Positions 6,813 through 12,950 of a DNA stretch of 12,950 nucleotides are shown here, piece by piece. Within the stretch, counting starts at the first letter, position 1, and every line of letters begins with the position of its first letter. Source of the stretch: Acidobacteriota bacterium (GTDB lineage: Bacteria > Acidobacteriota > Vicinamibacteria > Vicinamibacterales > UBA2999). The position numbers and the translations under genes were made by a program. Location of the stretch: contig CANJYC010000028.1 of NCBI GenBank assembly GCA_947478985.1, positions 1 to 12,950 on the forward strand. Direction: 5' to 3'. The notes below the pieces were generated by a model. The model searched no databases. It was given only the letters and a program-made list of their open reading frames with translations, and was not told the DNA's origin.

Positions 6813-8285
6813 CTACACCTGCCCCGGATGGTGATTGATGTACACGGTCTTCAGGTCGGAGTACACGTCGAGCGCCTGCGTGCCGGCTTCCCGCCAGCCG
6901 TTCCCCGACTGACGCAGCCCGCCAAACGGCATGTGAGGCTCGCTGCCGTAGGTGCCGCCGTTGACCACCGCGACGCCCGCCTGAATCCGACCGACAAAGG
7001 CCATCGCCCGGTTGATGTTCTGCGTGTGAATCGAGGCCGTGAGCCCGAACGGCGAATCATTCGCCATCGTCACCGCCTCCTCGAAATCCCTGACGCGGTA
7101 GAGAATGGTGATCGGCCCGAAGAGCTCGCTCCGCGAGATCTCGTCGTTAGCCCCCACGTGCTCGAGGATCGTGGGCGCCACGAAGAAGCCGGTGCCGTGC
7201 GACGCGTCCGTCAGCCGCGACCCGCCGGTCAGCACCGTCGCGCCGGCCTCCCGTGCGCGCGCCACCGACGCCAGCATGTTGTGCATCTGCTGTTCGTTGA
7301 TCACCGGGCCGAAGTCATCGGTGTCGGCGGTGCCCACCTTCAGTTTGTGTGTGGCCTCGAGCAGCAGCGCTGTGAAACGATCGTAGACCGCGTCGAACAC
7401 CAGAATGCGGCTCCCGGCGGCGCAGCGCTGCCCGGCATTGCTGAACGCCGACCCGAGGGTCCACGTCACGGCATTCTGCAGGTCGGCGTCGTCGCAGACG
7501 ATGAGCGGGTTCTTGCCGCCGAGCTCGAGGCAGACTTTCGCGAGCCGTCGCCCCGCGGTTTCGGCAATCCAGCGGCCAACCTCGCACGACCCCGTGAAAC
7601 TCACGACGGCCACATCGGGATGCTCGACGAGCGGCGCGCCGGCCTCCTCGCCGAAGCCGTGCAGCGTCTGATACACACCGTCCGGCACACCGGCCTCTCG
7701 CGCCAACTCACCGAAGGCCCACGCCGAGATCGGTGTATCCTCCGACGCCTTGAGGATGGCGGCATTGCCGCAGAGTAGTGCCGGAAAGGCTTTCCACGCG
7801 ACGTTGGCGATGGGCGTATTGGCCGCGATGATGAGTCCCGCCACACCGAGCGGTTGCCGCATCACCATCGCGGTCCGGTTCGGCACCGCGCTCGTCGTCG
7901 TCTGCCCGTAGAAGCGGCGTCCCTCGCCTGCGACGAAGAACCCCATCTCGATCGCAGCGTCGGTCTCGCCAAGCGCATCCTTCTGCGACTTGCCGGTCTC
8001 GAGTGACACGAGCGATGCGAGGGTCTCGCGATGCTCGCGCATCAGCATCGCAATCTGGCGCAGCATCTCCCCGCGCCGGACCACCGTCAGCGCCGCCCAC
8101 GCGGGCTGGGCCTGCTTCGCACGCGCGATCGCGAGATGCACGTCTTCAACCGTTGATCGTGCGACCTGACAGATCTCACGGCCGTCGGCCGGATTCACCT
8201 TCGCAAACGTGCCGCCCAGGAGCGCGGGGGCCGATACGCCTCCGATCTGGTTGGGCACGACGGCCGGACACTTAAGCACGGGCAT
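6813..8285 (-). CDS. NAD(P)-dependent aldehyde dehydrogenase
   Basis: 490 residues, normal for the ALDH superfamily. All catalytic landmarks are present: N156 in IAANTP (oxyanion asparagine), the cofactor segment AILKASEDTP (175-184), FTGSCEVG (229-236), general-base E253 in LELGGKNP, nucleophile C286 in NAGQRCAAGSR, ELFGPI and MPFGGLRQSGNG near the C-terminus. It should oxidise an aldehyde to a carboxylate in the cytoplasm. The best start is ATG 8285, overlapping the end of the methyltransferase gene by 14 bases. A GTG directly before it (8288) is possible, but the longer 534-codon reading to 8417 only adds sequence that looks like shadow of the methyltransferase. ALDHs are not part of known sialic, legionaminic or pseudaminic acid pathways, so its substrate here is open. 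The general family resembles succinate-semialdehyde/benzaldehyde-type dehydrogenases. Location within the operon implies a dedicated sugar-aldehyde or precursor role. Confidence 0.92.
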   Translation of the reverse strand: MPVLKCPAVVPNQIGGVSAPALLGGTFAKVNPADGREICQVARSTVEDVHLAIARAKQAQPAWAALTVVRRGEMLRQIAMLMREHRETLASLVSLETGKSQKDALGETDAAIEMGFFVAGEGRRFYGQTTTSAVPNRTAMVMRQPLGVAGLIIAANTPIANVAWKAFPALLCGNAAILKASEDTPISAWAFGELAREAGVPDGVYQTLHGFGEEAGAPLVEHPDVAVVSFTGSCEVGRWIAETAGRRLAKVCLELGGKNPLIVCDDADLQNAVTWTLGSAFSNAGQRCAAGSRILVFDAVYDRFTALLLEATHKLKVGTADTDDFGPVINEQQMHNMLASVARAREAGATVLTGGSRLTDASHGTGFFVAPTILEHVGANDEISRSELFGPITILYRVRDFEEAVTMANDSPFGLTASIHTQNINRAMAFVGRIQAGVAVVNGGTYGSEPHMPFGGLRQSGNGWREAGTQALDVYSDLKTVYINHHPGQV

Positions 8286-9297
8286 CACTCTGGACTCTGC
8301 CGATCTTGGCCGCCGCAAGCGCGCGTCGGCGGGCCATATGTTGGCGGCGAGCGGACAGGCGCAAGAACCCCGCGCGCGCCAGCCAGGGCCGCGCGTCCCC
8401 TTGCCGATAGTAGTCACGCGTCGCAGCGAAAGCGGCCGCGGCCGGCGCCGGCACGGTGTCGGGGCTGGCGCTCCGCTTCGCGAGCACCCTCAGGCGGCGA
8501 CTGGCGTGCGGGTCCGCCTTCGCCGCCGCCACGTCAGGCGGCGCCTGCACGGGAATCCACCCGGCCATGGCGAGCAGGGCTCGAAGACACGGCCACGTAT
8601 AGGCCACGATGTGCGCGCGGCCATTGAGCACGTACTTGTAGTCGCGATGCACGGGCAATGTGTCGAACCGCGGCACGCTCACACTCAGGAACCCGGTCGG
8701 TTGCGAGGCGGCCGCGAACTGCCGCAGCAGATCGAGCGGATGCGGCACGTGCTCGAGCACGTGATGCGCCGCGATGAGGTCAAAGGTCGGCACCGCCGGC
8801 ACTGACTCCAGGCGGTGATGGCGGCGGAACGCCGTATCCTTCGCGGGCTCGATGCCCCAGGTGTCCCATCCGAACGCCTGAAGTTCGTCGAGAAGCTTGC
8901 CGCCCCCGCAGCCGAAGTCCAGCGCACGCGCACCGGCCGGGGGCGCTTCGAGCCGCAGGTCTCCACGGATGGCGTCGAAGGTCCGGAACCACGTCCCCTC
9001 GGTGCCTTTCGTGGCGTGCACCCCGGCATCCGAGTCGGCGCCTCGCCATGTCCCCTCAGGACTGTAGAACGCGTCCAGCGATTCCTGGGACGGCTGCGGG
9101 TTCGCGAAGACCATGCCGCAGGTTTCACAGGCGCATACAAACGCCACCGAGCGGTTGCGCTGCGGCAGGATATCGAGATCGATGAGCGCGCGTGAGTTGC
9201 AGGCGGGACAGTCGAAGCGTTCCCCGCGGGCACGCCAGATCAGCCGACGTGAGATCCGCCTGGCCTGGACGCGCCAGCTACCAGGCAGTGAATCCAC
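8272..9297 (-). CDS. Class I SAM-dependent methyltransferase with N-terminal zinc ribbon
   Basis: 341 residues from a GTG that lies inside the last 20 bases of the SDR gene. A basic leader (9-27) precedes a probable zinc ribbon: C30xxC33 and C55xC57xxC60, leading into GMVFANPQPS, a common arrangement in sugar-cluster methyltransferases. The catalytic domain shows motif I LDFGCGGG (126-133), the acidic ribose-binding residue in WGIEP (E150), and HHVLEHV (178-184). Beyond about residue 245 there is a basic helical extension of roughly 95 residues with no motif I recognise. It would transfer a methyl group from SAM to an oxygen or carbon of a sugar or glycan; which one cannot be read. Overlaps on both sides (20 bases with SDR, 14 with ALDH) suggest co-translation with sugar-modifying enzymes. 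Upstream of the GTG there is only a weak GGGTGG-like ribosome site. No other start is better placed. Confidence 0.87.
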   Translation of the reverse strand: MDSLPGSWRVQARRISRRLIWRARGERFDCPACNSRALIDLDILPQRNRSVAFVCACETCGMVFANPQPSQESLDAFYSPEGTWRGADSDAGVHATKGTEGTWFRTFDAIRGDLRLEAPPAGARALDFGCGGGKLLDELQAFGWDTWGIEPAKDTAFRRHHRLESVPAVPTFDLIAAHHVLEHVPHPLDLLRQFAAASQPTGFLSVSVPRFDTLPVHRDYKYVLNGRAHIVAYTWPCLRALLAMAGWIPVQAPPDVAAAKADPHASRRLRVLAKRSASPDTVPAPAAAAFAATRDYYRQGDARPWLARAGFLRLSARRQHMARRRALAAAKIGRVQSDARA

Positions 9298-10087
9298 CGT
9301 CCACCCGAAGTTCGTGTCCAGTGACGTAGGAGGATGCTGCCGAGGCCAGGAATACGAGCGGCCCCTTGAGATCGTCGGCCTCGGCCATGCGGTGCAACGG
9401 CACGCGCGCCCCGTACTTCGCCTTGAACTGCCCGTCCTGCCCGGCCAGTACGCCGCCGGGCGACAGCGTGTTGACGCGCACGCCGCGGTCGGCCCAGTGC
9501 GTGGCGAAGAACTTGGAGAGGTTCACGACCCCGGCCTTGGAAGCCCCGTAGGCCGGAGACTTGATGAAGGGCACGTTGCCGGCAATGTGATCGTAGAAGT
9601 GCGGGTCCGGTGAGACCGAGGCGTAGAGCGAGCCGATGTTGATGATGGACCCACCGGCGCCGGCGGCCATCCGCTCGCCGAAGACCTGAATCACCTGAAA
9701 CGTGCCGAGCAGATTGACCTCGACCATCCGGCGAAACTGGTCGATGGGCAGCTCGTGCAGCGGATGACGGCCTGCGGGGCTGTCCGGCGGCTGGTCGATT
9801 CCGGCGTTGTTGACCAGGATCACCGGCGCGCCCATCTGCGCGGCCACCGCGTCAGCCGCCCGCTCGATGGAGGCGCGATCCGTGATGTCGCAATCGAACC
9901 GGCGTACACGGTTTCCCCCACGTGCCGTCACGGTGTTGAAGGCGTCTGAACTCGTGGCTCCCGGCAGCTCGAGCGCCGCCACAGTGGCACCGGCTTCTAC
10001 GAGCGCATCGACCCAGATCGGACCGAGTTTCCCGCAGGCGCCCGTGACGACCGCGACGCGGTTGTCGAGGCGAAACGCGTCGCTCAC
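9278..10087 (-). CDS. Short-chain dehydrogenase/reductase, PtmA-like
   Basis: 269 residues from a GTG that overlaps the NeuB-like stop by four bases (GTGA). Classical SDR landmarks: TGACGKLG (15-22) for dinucleotide binding, E40 at the end of the second strand (suggesting NAD rather than NADP), NNAG (93-96), N125, S153, Y180 and K184, and a C-terminal VDGGF. Between the catalytic serine and tyrosine there are 27 residues instead of about 13. The extra DPHFYDHIAGN-type segment recalls, from memory, the SDR PtmA of Campylobacter flagellin glycosylation loci, as does the LSPGGVLAGQ region. It probably reduces or oxidises a sugar intermediate linked to the ulosonic acid. A longer frame reaching 10612 is open, but its added part reads through NeuB out of frame and shows no SDR sequence, so GTG 10087 is preferred. 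Confidence 0.9.
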   Translation of the reverse strand: MSDAFRLDNRVAVVTGACGKLGPIWVDALVEAGATVAALELPGATSSDAFNTVTARGGNRVRRFDCDITDRASIERAADAVAAQMGAPVILVNNAGIDQPPDSPAGRHPLHELPIDQFRRMVEVNLLGTFQVIQVFGERMAAGAGGSIINIGSLYASVSPDPHFYDHIAGNVPFIKSPAYGASKAGVVNLSKFFATHWADRGVRVNTLSPGGVLAGQDGQFKAKYGARVPLHRMAEADDLKGPLVFLASAASSYVTGHELRVDGGFTAW

Positions 10088-11157
10088 GAACGCGCGAGCT
10101 CGGCGTTCCGGCTGAGAACCTCGAAGCTGAGGAAGTCGTCGGCGTGCAACGGCTTCAAGGTGGCGTGGCCGAGCACCTTGTCGAGCTCGTAGGGCGGAAT
10201 GCCCCCGCCGGGCGACTTCATCACGATGTCCTCGCGTCCGAGCACGTGGCCCGCCGGCAGATCGCGCGCGATGACCAGGCTCTTGCCCATCTTGATGATC
10301 GGGGCCTTCTCGCTGTCGTAGATCTTCTTGACGCCGTTCCCCATGGCCTTGTGCGTGCGTTCGAGGTCGCGGACCATCTTGCGCAGGCCGACCGGCTCGA
10401 GCGAGAACGCGTGATCGGTCCCCTTCATCGCCCGGTTCAGCGTGAAGTGCTTCTCGACGATGCGGGCGCCGAGCATGTAGGCCGCCACCGGCATAGCGAT
10501 GCCGTTGTCGTGACTGGAAAAACCGATGACGGCGTTCGGGAACCGATCCCGGTAGGTGCCGATGACGCGCAGATCGAGCTCCTCGAAGGCCGCCGGGTAG
10601 CCGGCGGTGCACTGCAGGATGGCGAGCTGCGGGTTGATCGGCATGATCGTGTCGTAGGCGCGCTGCACGTCTTCGATGAGCGCCCCGCCGGTCGAGATGA
10701 TCACCGGTTTACCGAAGGCCGCGACGTGCTTGAGCAACGGCGTGCTCTTCAGGTCGCCGGACGCGATCTTGTAGGCCGGCACGTCGAGACCATGCAGAAA
10801 GTCCGCGCTGGCCAGATCGAAGGCCGTGGAAAAGAAGTCGACGCCCAGCTCTTTGGCGTAGGCCTGCAATTCCCGGTATTCCTTCTCGCCGAACTCCAGG
10901 AACTCCCGATGCTCACCGTAGGTGGCGCCGAAGCTGTTCTCGTTGTCGTACGGCTTGTCGTAGGCTGCGCGCGTGTACAGCCCGCGGTTGTCCCGCTTCT
11001 GCAGCTTGACCGCCTGCGCGCCGGCGAGCTTCGCCTCGCGAAACAGTTCGCGCGCCTTCTCGACGCTCCCCTGATGGTTGTGACCAATCTCCGCGATGAC
11101 GTAACACGGCGTGTGGTCGCCGACCTCGTGGGCGCCGATTCTGAATGTCCCTGCCAC
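10084..11157 (-). CDS. NeuB-family 3-deoxy-ulosonic acid synthase with C-terminal SAF (antifreeze-like) domain
   Basis: 357 residues: a TIM-barrel NeuB domain (about 15-255) and a SAF domain (about 290-352, ending in LSRN). It condenses phosphoenolpyruvate with an aldose. Residues matching meningococcal NeuB with an offset of one are E23, K51, Q53, K130, Y187, metal ligands H216 and H237, and D248. Three sugar-contact positions differ: D135 (Glu134), A185 (Asn184) and S315 (Arg314, which contacts the N-acetyl group). The phosphoenolpyruvate and metal sites thus look intact while the aldose pocket is altered, so I do not assign N-acetylneuraminate as product and give no symbol. GTG start with AGGAG six bases upstream, the AGGAG overlapping the stop of the preceding gene. 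The TGA overlaps the SDR GTG. A legionaminate- or Kdn-type synthase is an alternative, but the pocket argues for a distinct substrate. Confidence 0.93.
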   Translation of the reverse strand: MAGTFRIGAHEVGDHTPCYVIAEIGHNHQGSVEKARELFREAKLAGAQAVKLQKRDNRGLYTRAAYDKPYDNENSFGATYGEHREFLEFGEKEYRELQAYAKELGVDFFSTAFDLASADFLHGLDVPAYKIASGDLKSTPLLKHVAAFGKPVIISTGGALIEDVQRAYDTIMPINPQLAILQCTAGYPAAFEELDLRVIGTYRDRFPNAVIGFSSHDNGIAMPVAAYMLGARIVEKHFTLNRAMKGTDHAFSLEPVGLRKMVRDLERTHKAMGNGVKKIYDSEKAPIIKMGKSLVIARDLPAGHVLGREDIVMKSPGGGIPPYELDKVLGHATLKPLHADDFLSFEVLSRNAELARS

Positions 11158-11163
11158 TGTCAG

Positions 11164-11168
11164 CTCCT
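11164..11168 (-). promoter_or_regulatory. Strong Shine-Dalgarno of the NeuB-like gene
   Basis: AGGAG on the minus strand, six bases before the GTG at 11157. Its first two bases belong to the TAG stop of the upstream glycosyltransferase-like gene. It is the clearest ribosome site in the window and supports a GTG start. It suggests that the synthase is translated strongly and on its own ribosome entry. Confidence 0.75.
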
Positions 11169-12090
11169 AGGTGCGAACGACCGGGCGCAACTGGGCCACG
11201 AGCTGGTCCCAGCCGTACTGCGCGTGCGCGATATCGCGCGCCGCGAGCCCGATCCGCTGCGTCAGCTCCACATCGGGAAGCCGATCGCACAGGTTGATAT
11301 CAATCACGTTCTTCATGTGGGTGAGCCCGGCCGGCGAGTGCGCGTCCAGGTTCGTAATCACGGTGCAGCCGCTTTCCATCGCAGCGTTCACGGTGGTGTT
11401 GTTGGCCCGCAGGCCCTTTTCGAAGAACGCGGCGAGGAAGGTGCAGTCGATCAGGTGGTTGTAGACGGCCGTATCGGACAGGTATCCCATGAAATAGACC
11501 TGGCCGTTGAAGATCGACTGCAGCTCTTCGAAGCGCACTACGAACGAGCCGTCGAAGCTCGTGTTCTCGTGCAGCGCGGTCGAGACGTAGACGGAGTAGG
11601 TCTTGCCGGTCGCGTCGAGCAGATCGCGCAGCCGGCGATAGAGCGGCACGCGAATCTTGTGCGCCATGCCGAAGGTGAACACCGAGATGTCGGTCTGCTG
11701 AAACCGTGCCGGGTTGAGGATGGTGCCCGGGCAGAACAACTCGCAGATGTCGGGCCGGGCCGGCCGCAGCACCTCAAAGAGCTCGCGGTTGCCGCAGTAA
11801 ACCCTGCTGGCTGCTGCCACGAGCCGCTTCTCCATCTCACTGCCGTCGAACGCATGGAGGAACAACTCGAACTTGCCGGCGTGTGCCTGACTCCAGAGGT
11901 CGAGATCGGCGGTATCGGCCTCGCTGAACTCCGACATCTTCAGGGACAGCAGCGGAAGGCGATAGTTGCCGAGCTCGACAGCCCGGATGCCGACCACGGG
12001 CACGTCAAGGTGCCGGGCAAGAATGGTATTGAACTTGGCGATCCCACAGGTCCACGGGTTCAGGTGGTATCCGCCGATGCAATCAATCAT
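11167..12090 (-). CDS. Probable GT-B-type glycosyltransferase, unclassified
   Basis: 307 residues from the only ATG available; upstream in-frame codons run to a stop after 19 codons without a better start. The N-terminus GGYHLNPWTCGIAKFNTIL (6-24) resembles the glycine-rich first loop of GT-B enzymes. The middle has FTFGMAHKIRVPLYRRL (138-154) where the second Rossmann domain would begin. Residues 222-242 contain FFEKGLRANN and VNAAMESGCTV, similar to the donor-binding E...E region of GT4/GT1-type transferases (E224, E239), though the spacing is longer than the usual EX7E. No membrane segment or signal peptide is seen. Its position directly before the NeuB-like gene suggests transfer of the cluster's sugar or a neighbouring residue. 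Family resemblance is partial, so the transferase call is likely but not certain. The C-terminus ends at a TAG that overlaps the next gene's ribosome site. Confidence 0.65.
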   Translation of the reverse strand: MIDCIGGYHLNPWTCGIAKFNTILARHLDVPVVGIRAVELGNYRLPLLSLKMSEFSEADTADLDLWSQAHAGKFELFLHAFDGSEMEKRLVAAASRVYCGNRELFEVLRPARPDICELFCPGTILNPARFQQTDISVFTFGMAHKIRVPLYRRLRDLLDATGKTYSVYVSTALHENTSFDGSFVVRFEELQSIFNGQVYFMGYLSDTAVYNHLIDCTFLAAFFEKGLRANNTTVNAAMESGCTVITNLDAHSPAGLTHMKNVIDINLCDRLPDVELTQRIGLAARDIAHAQYGWDQLVAQLRPVVRT

Positions 12091-12178
12091 GTATGCAATA
12101 TCAGTTTCGAGTGGCCAGCCAGGCCGCCGTTCGCCAGGCTCTTCATTCTACATAAAGTGCAGGTCGCCCCCCGTCCCC
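12091..12178 (-). other. 88-base intergenic spacer, the only real gap in the window; possible weak promoter
   Basis: All other junctions in the window overlap or are 1-11 bases apart. On the minus strand the spacer contains an A/T-rich patch around 12141-12160, including TAGAAT, which is near the sigma-70 -10 consensus, but no convincing -35 at the right distance. A direct repeat GCCTGGC and a short GGCC hairpin occur downstream of it. No terminator-like stem with a T run is seen. Promoter function is weakly supported. Confidence 0.25.
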
Positions 12179-12950
12179 TCAAAGGAGCTGCCCGACGGCC
12201 CGCAGGTCGAGTGCGGCAAACGGGGCGGCGCCGACCTGCCGGTACGCGGACTTTGCCGCGTACAGGTGCGGGGTGAGGAAATAGTCATCCGCGAACACCG
12301 CCAGTGTCTCGGTCCCGAGCAATGGCGCCAGCCACGCCAGGCTGCCGCAGGTCCCAAGGTAGAGCGAGGCGCGGGCAATGACCGCCGCCTGGACGGCCAG
12401 GTTGTTCTGCGGCGTCAGGTGCGGCGCGAGCGACATGACGTCGGCCCCCTGCCACGTGATGTCCTCGTGCTCGTCGAGGGCCAGACCGGTATCGAGCAAC
12501 ACGATCGGCAAAGACCGCCCGAACCGATGGACCAGTGCTCGGACGGCATCCCGATTGGCGGGAACGTCCGGCAGTGCGCGGCCGCTGTAGAACTTCACCG
12601 CCACGAACCGCTCCGGGAGCGGCAGGCCCGCGACAGGCGGCGGGACGACGGGCCGGTAGTGCAGGTAATCGAGGATGTACTGGAGCGAATCGTTGCCCAG
12701 CCAGAACTGGCGCATCAGCCGAAACATGGTCGACGGATGGCAAACCGTGGCGTTGCCGATGTCGAGGCGTTCCTGCACCCGCTGCAGGACCTCGCGGTCG
12801 AGCTCGCCGACCGCCGTCTGCTTCTGATCTCCGCGAGCCTGGCGTTCCGCGTTCCTCCGGGCGAACTCCTCAGGTGTGAAGAGGTCGAGCAGCTCGACGT
12901 AGCGTCCCGCCAGGTCCCCATACCAGGCACCGGCCCCGCCCCGCGAAACA
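12179..12950 (-). CDS. Uncharacterised GT-B-like protein, possible glycosyltransferase (5' end outside window)
   Basis: The frame is open from the window edge to TGA at 12179 and gives 256 residues. A GTG at 12778 could start a 199-residue version, but protein-like sequence continues upstream of it (GGAGAWYGDLAGRYVELLDL, then a charged helix). The gene therefore begins beyond the window. The visible part has HPSTMFRLMRQFW, then RFVAVKFYSGRALP as the likely start of a second Rossmann domain, PIVLLDTGL, and LAPHLTPQNNLAVQAAVIARA, followed by LYLGTCGSLAWLAPLLGT and VFADDYFLTPHLY. The last region is built like the nucleotide-sugar pocket of GT9/heptosyltransferase-type enzymes (G[TS]xGS, then a conserved loop), but no diagnostic signature is present. 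I do not recognise the family with confidence. The context, a glycan cluster beside another GT-like gene, suggests a transferase or glycan-handling role. Confidence 0.6.
   Translation of the reverse strand, partial: VSRGGAGAWYGDLAGRYVELLDLFTPEEFARRNAERQARGDQKQTAVGELDREVLQRVQERLDIGNATVCHPSTMFRLMRQFWLGNDSLQYILDYLHYRPVVPPPVAGLPLPERFVAVKFYSGRALPDVPANRDAVRALVHRFGRSLPIVLLDTGLALDEHEDITWQGADVMSLAPHLTPQNNLAVQAAVIARASLYLGTCGSLAWLAPLLGTETLAVFADDYFLTPHLYAAKSAYRQVGAAPFAALDLRAVGQLL

Noticed and set aside
6813..8417. Longer 534-residue ALDH start
   Set aside because: The extra N-terminus overlaps the methyltransferase coding region by over 140 bases and looks like frame shadow. The ATG at 8285 gives the usual ALDH length.
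9278..10612. Longer 444-residue version of the SDR
   Set aside because: The added 175 residues read through the NeuB gene in another frame and have no SDR features. The GTG at 10087 puts the Rossmann motif at the normal position.
6001..11157. Standard N-acetylneuraminic acid (sialic acid) operon
   Set aside because: NeuB and NeuA family members are present, but NeuC is not in the window, key aldose-binding residues of NeuB are changed, and transketolase and ALDH have no role in that pathway.
10144..12276. 710-codon open frame on the plus strand
   Set aside because: It lies opposite the NeuB-like and GT-like genes. The translation is rich in Arg, His, Val and Asp with no recognisable domain, as expected for the antisense of high-GC genes.
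12179..12778. Complete 199-residue gene starting at GTG 12778
   Set aside because: The same frame continues with protein-like sequence to the window edge without a stop, so the gene is a 5'-truncated longer one.
1..12950. tRNA, rRNA, CRISPR, insertion sequence or prophage signals
   Set aside because: I saw no repeat arrays, transposase or integrase motifs, or structural RNA patterns. Nearly all bases are covered by the biosynthetic genes.

Overview
This window is a tightly packed, single-direction block of eleven genes, all on the minus strand. It looks like part of a surface-polysaccharide (O-antigen, capsule or glycan-modification) locus of a bacterium with high G+C DNA. Codon third positions are strongly G/C, several genes start with GTG or TTG, and neighbouring genes commonly overlap by 4-20 bases. 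The taxon cannot be fixed from sequence alone. A Gram-negative-type high-GC lineage such as Gemmatimonadota, Acidobacteriota or Proteobacteria would fit, but this is a guess. I see no mobile elements, RNA genes or CRISPR arrays.

Layout in transcription order (right to left). (1) 12950-12179 and 12090-11167 are two poorly classified GT-B-like proteins, probably glycosyltransferases; the first is cut by the window edge. (2) 11157-3361 is a sugar-acid synthesis and activation module. It holds a NeuB-family synthase with a SAF domain, a PtmA-like short-chain dehydrogenase, a zinc-ribbon SAM methyltransferase, an aldehyde dehydrogenase, a NeuA-family CMP-sugar synthetase, a full-length single-chain transketolase and a HAD phosphatase. 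(3) 3364-1652 is a 570-residue capsule-biosynthesis-type protein with a CxxC...CxxC knuckle. (4) 1650-1 is a large membrane protein that runs off the left edge. It fuses a WecA/MraY-type polyprenyl-phosphate sugar-phosphate transferase to a FlaA1/CapD-type membrane plus Rossmann segment. It was recovered by manual translation, because the frame has no stop inside the window.

Working model (inference): the NeuB-like enzyme condenses phosphoenolpyruvate with an aldose to give a 3-deoxy-2-ulosonic acid. The NeuA-like enzyme activates it with CMP. Transketolase, HAD phosphatase, SDR, ALDH and methyltransferase prepare the precursor or modify the product. The glycosyltransferase-like proteins add it to a glycan begun on undecaprenyl phosphate by the WecA-like protein. 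None of the usual partners of sialic, legionaminic or pseudaminic acid pathways (UDP-GlcNAc 2-epimerase NeuC, dehydratase/aminotransferase pairs, N-acetyltransferase) is in the window. The NeuB-like protein also lacks three substrate-contact residues known from meningococcal NeuB, including the arginine that contacts the N-acetyl group. The best candidate for an undescribed system is therefore a transketolase-linked, probably non-N-acetylated CMP-ulosonate pathway.
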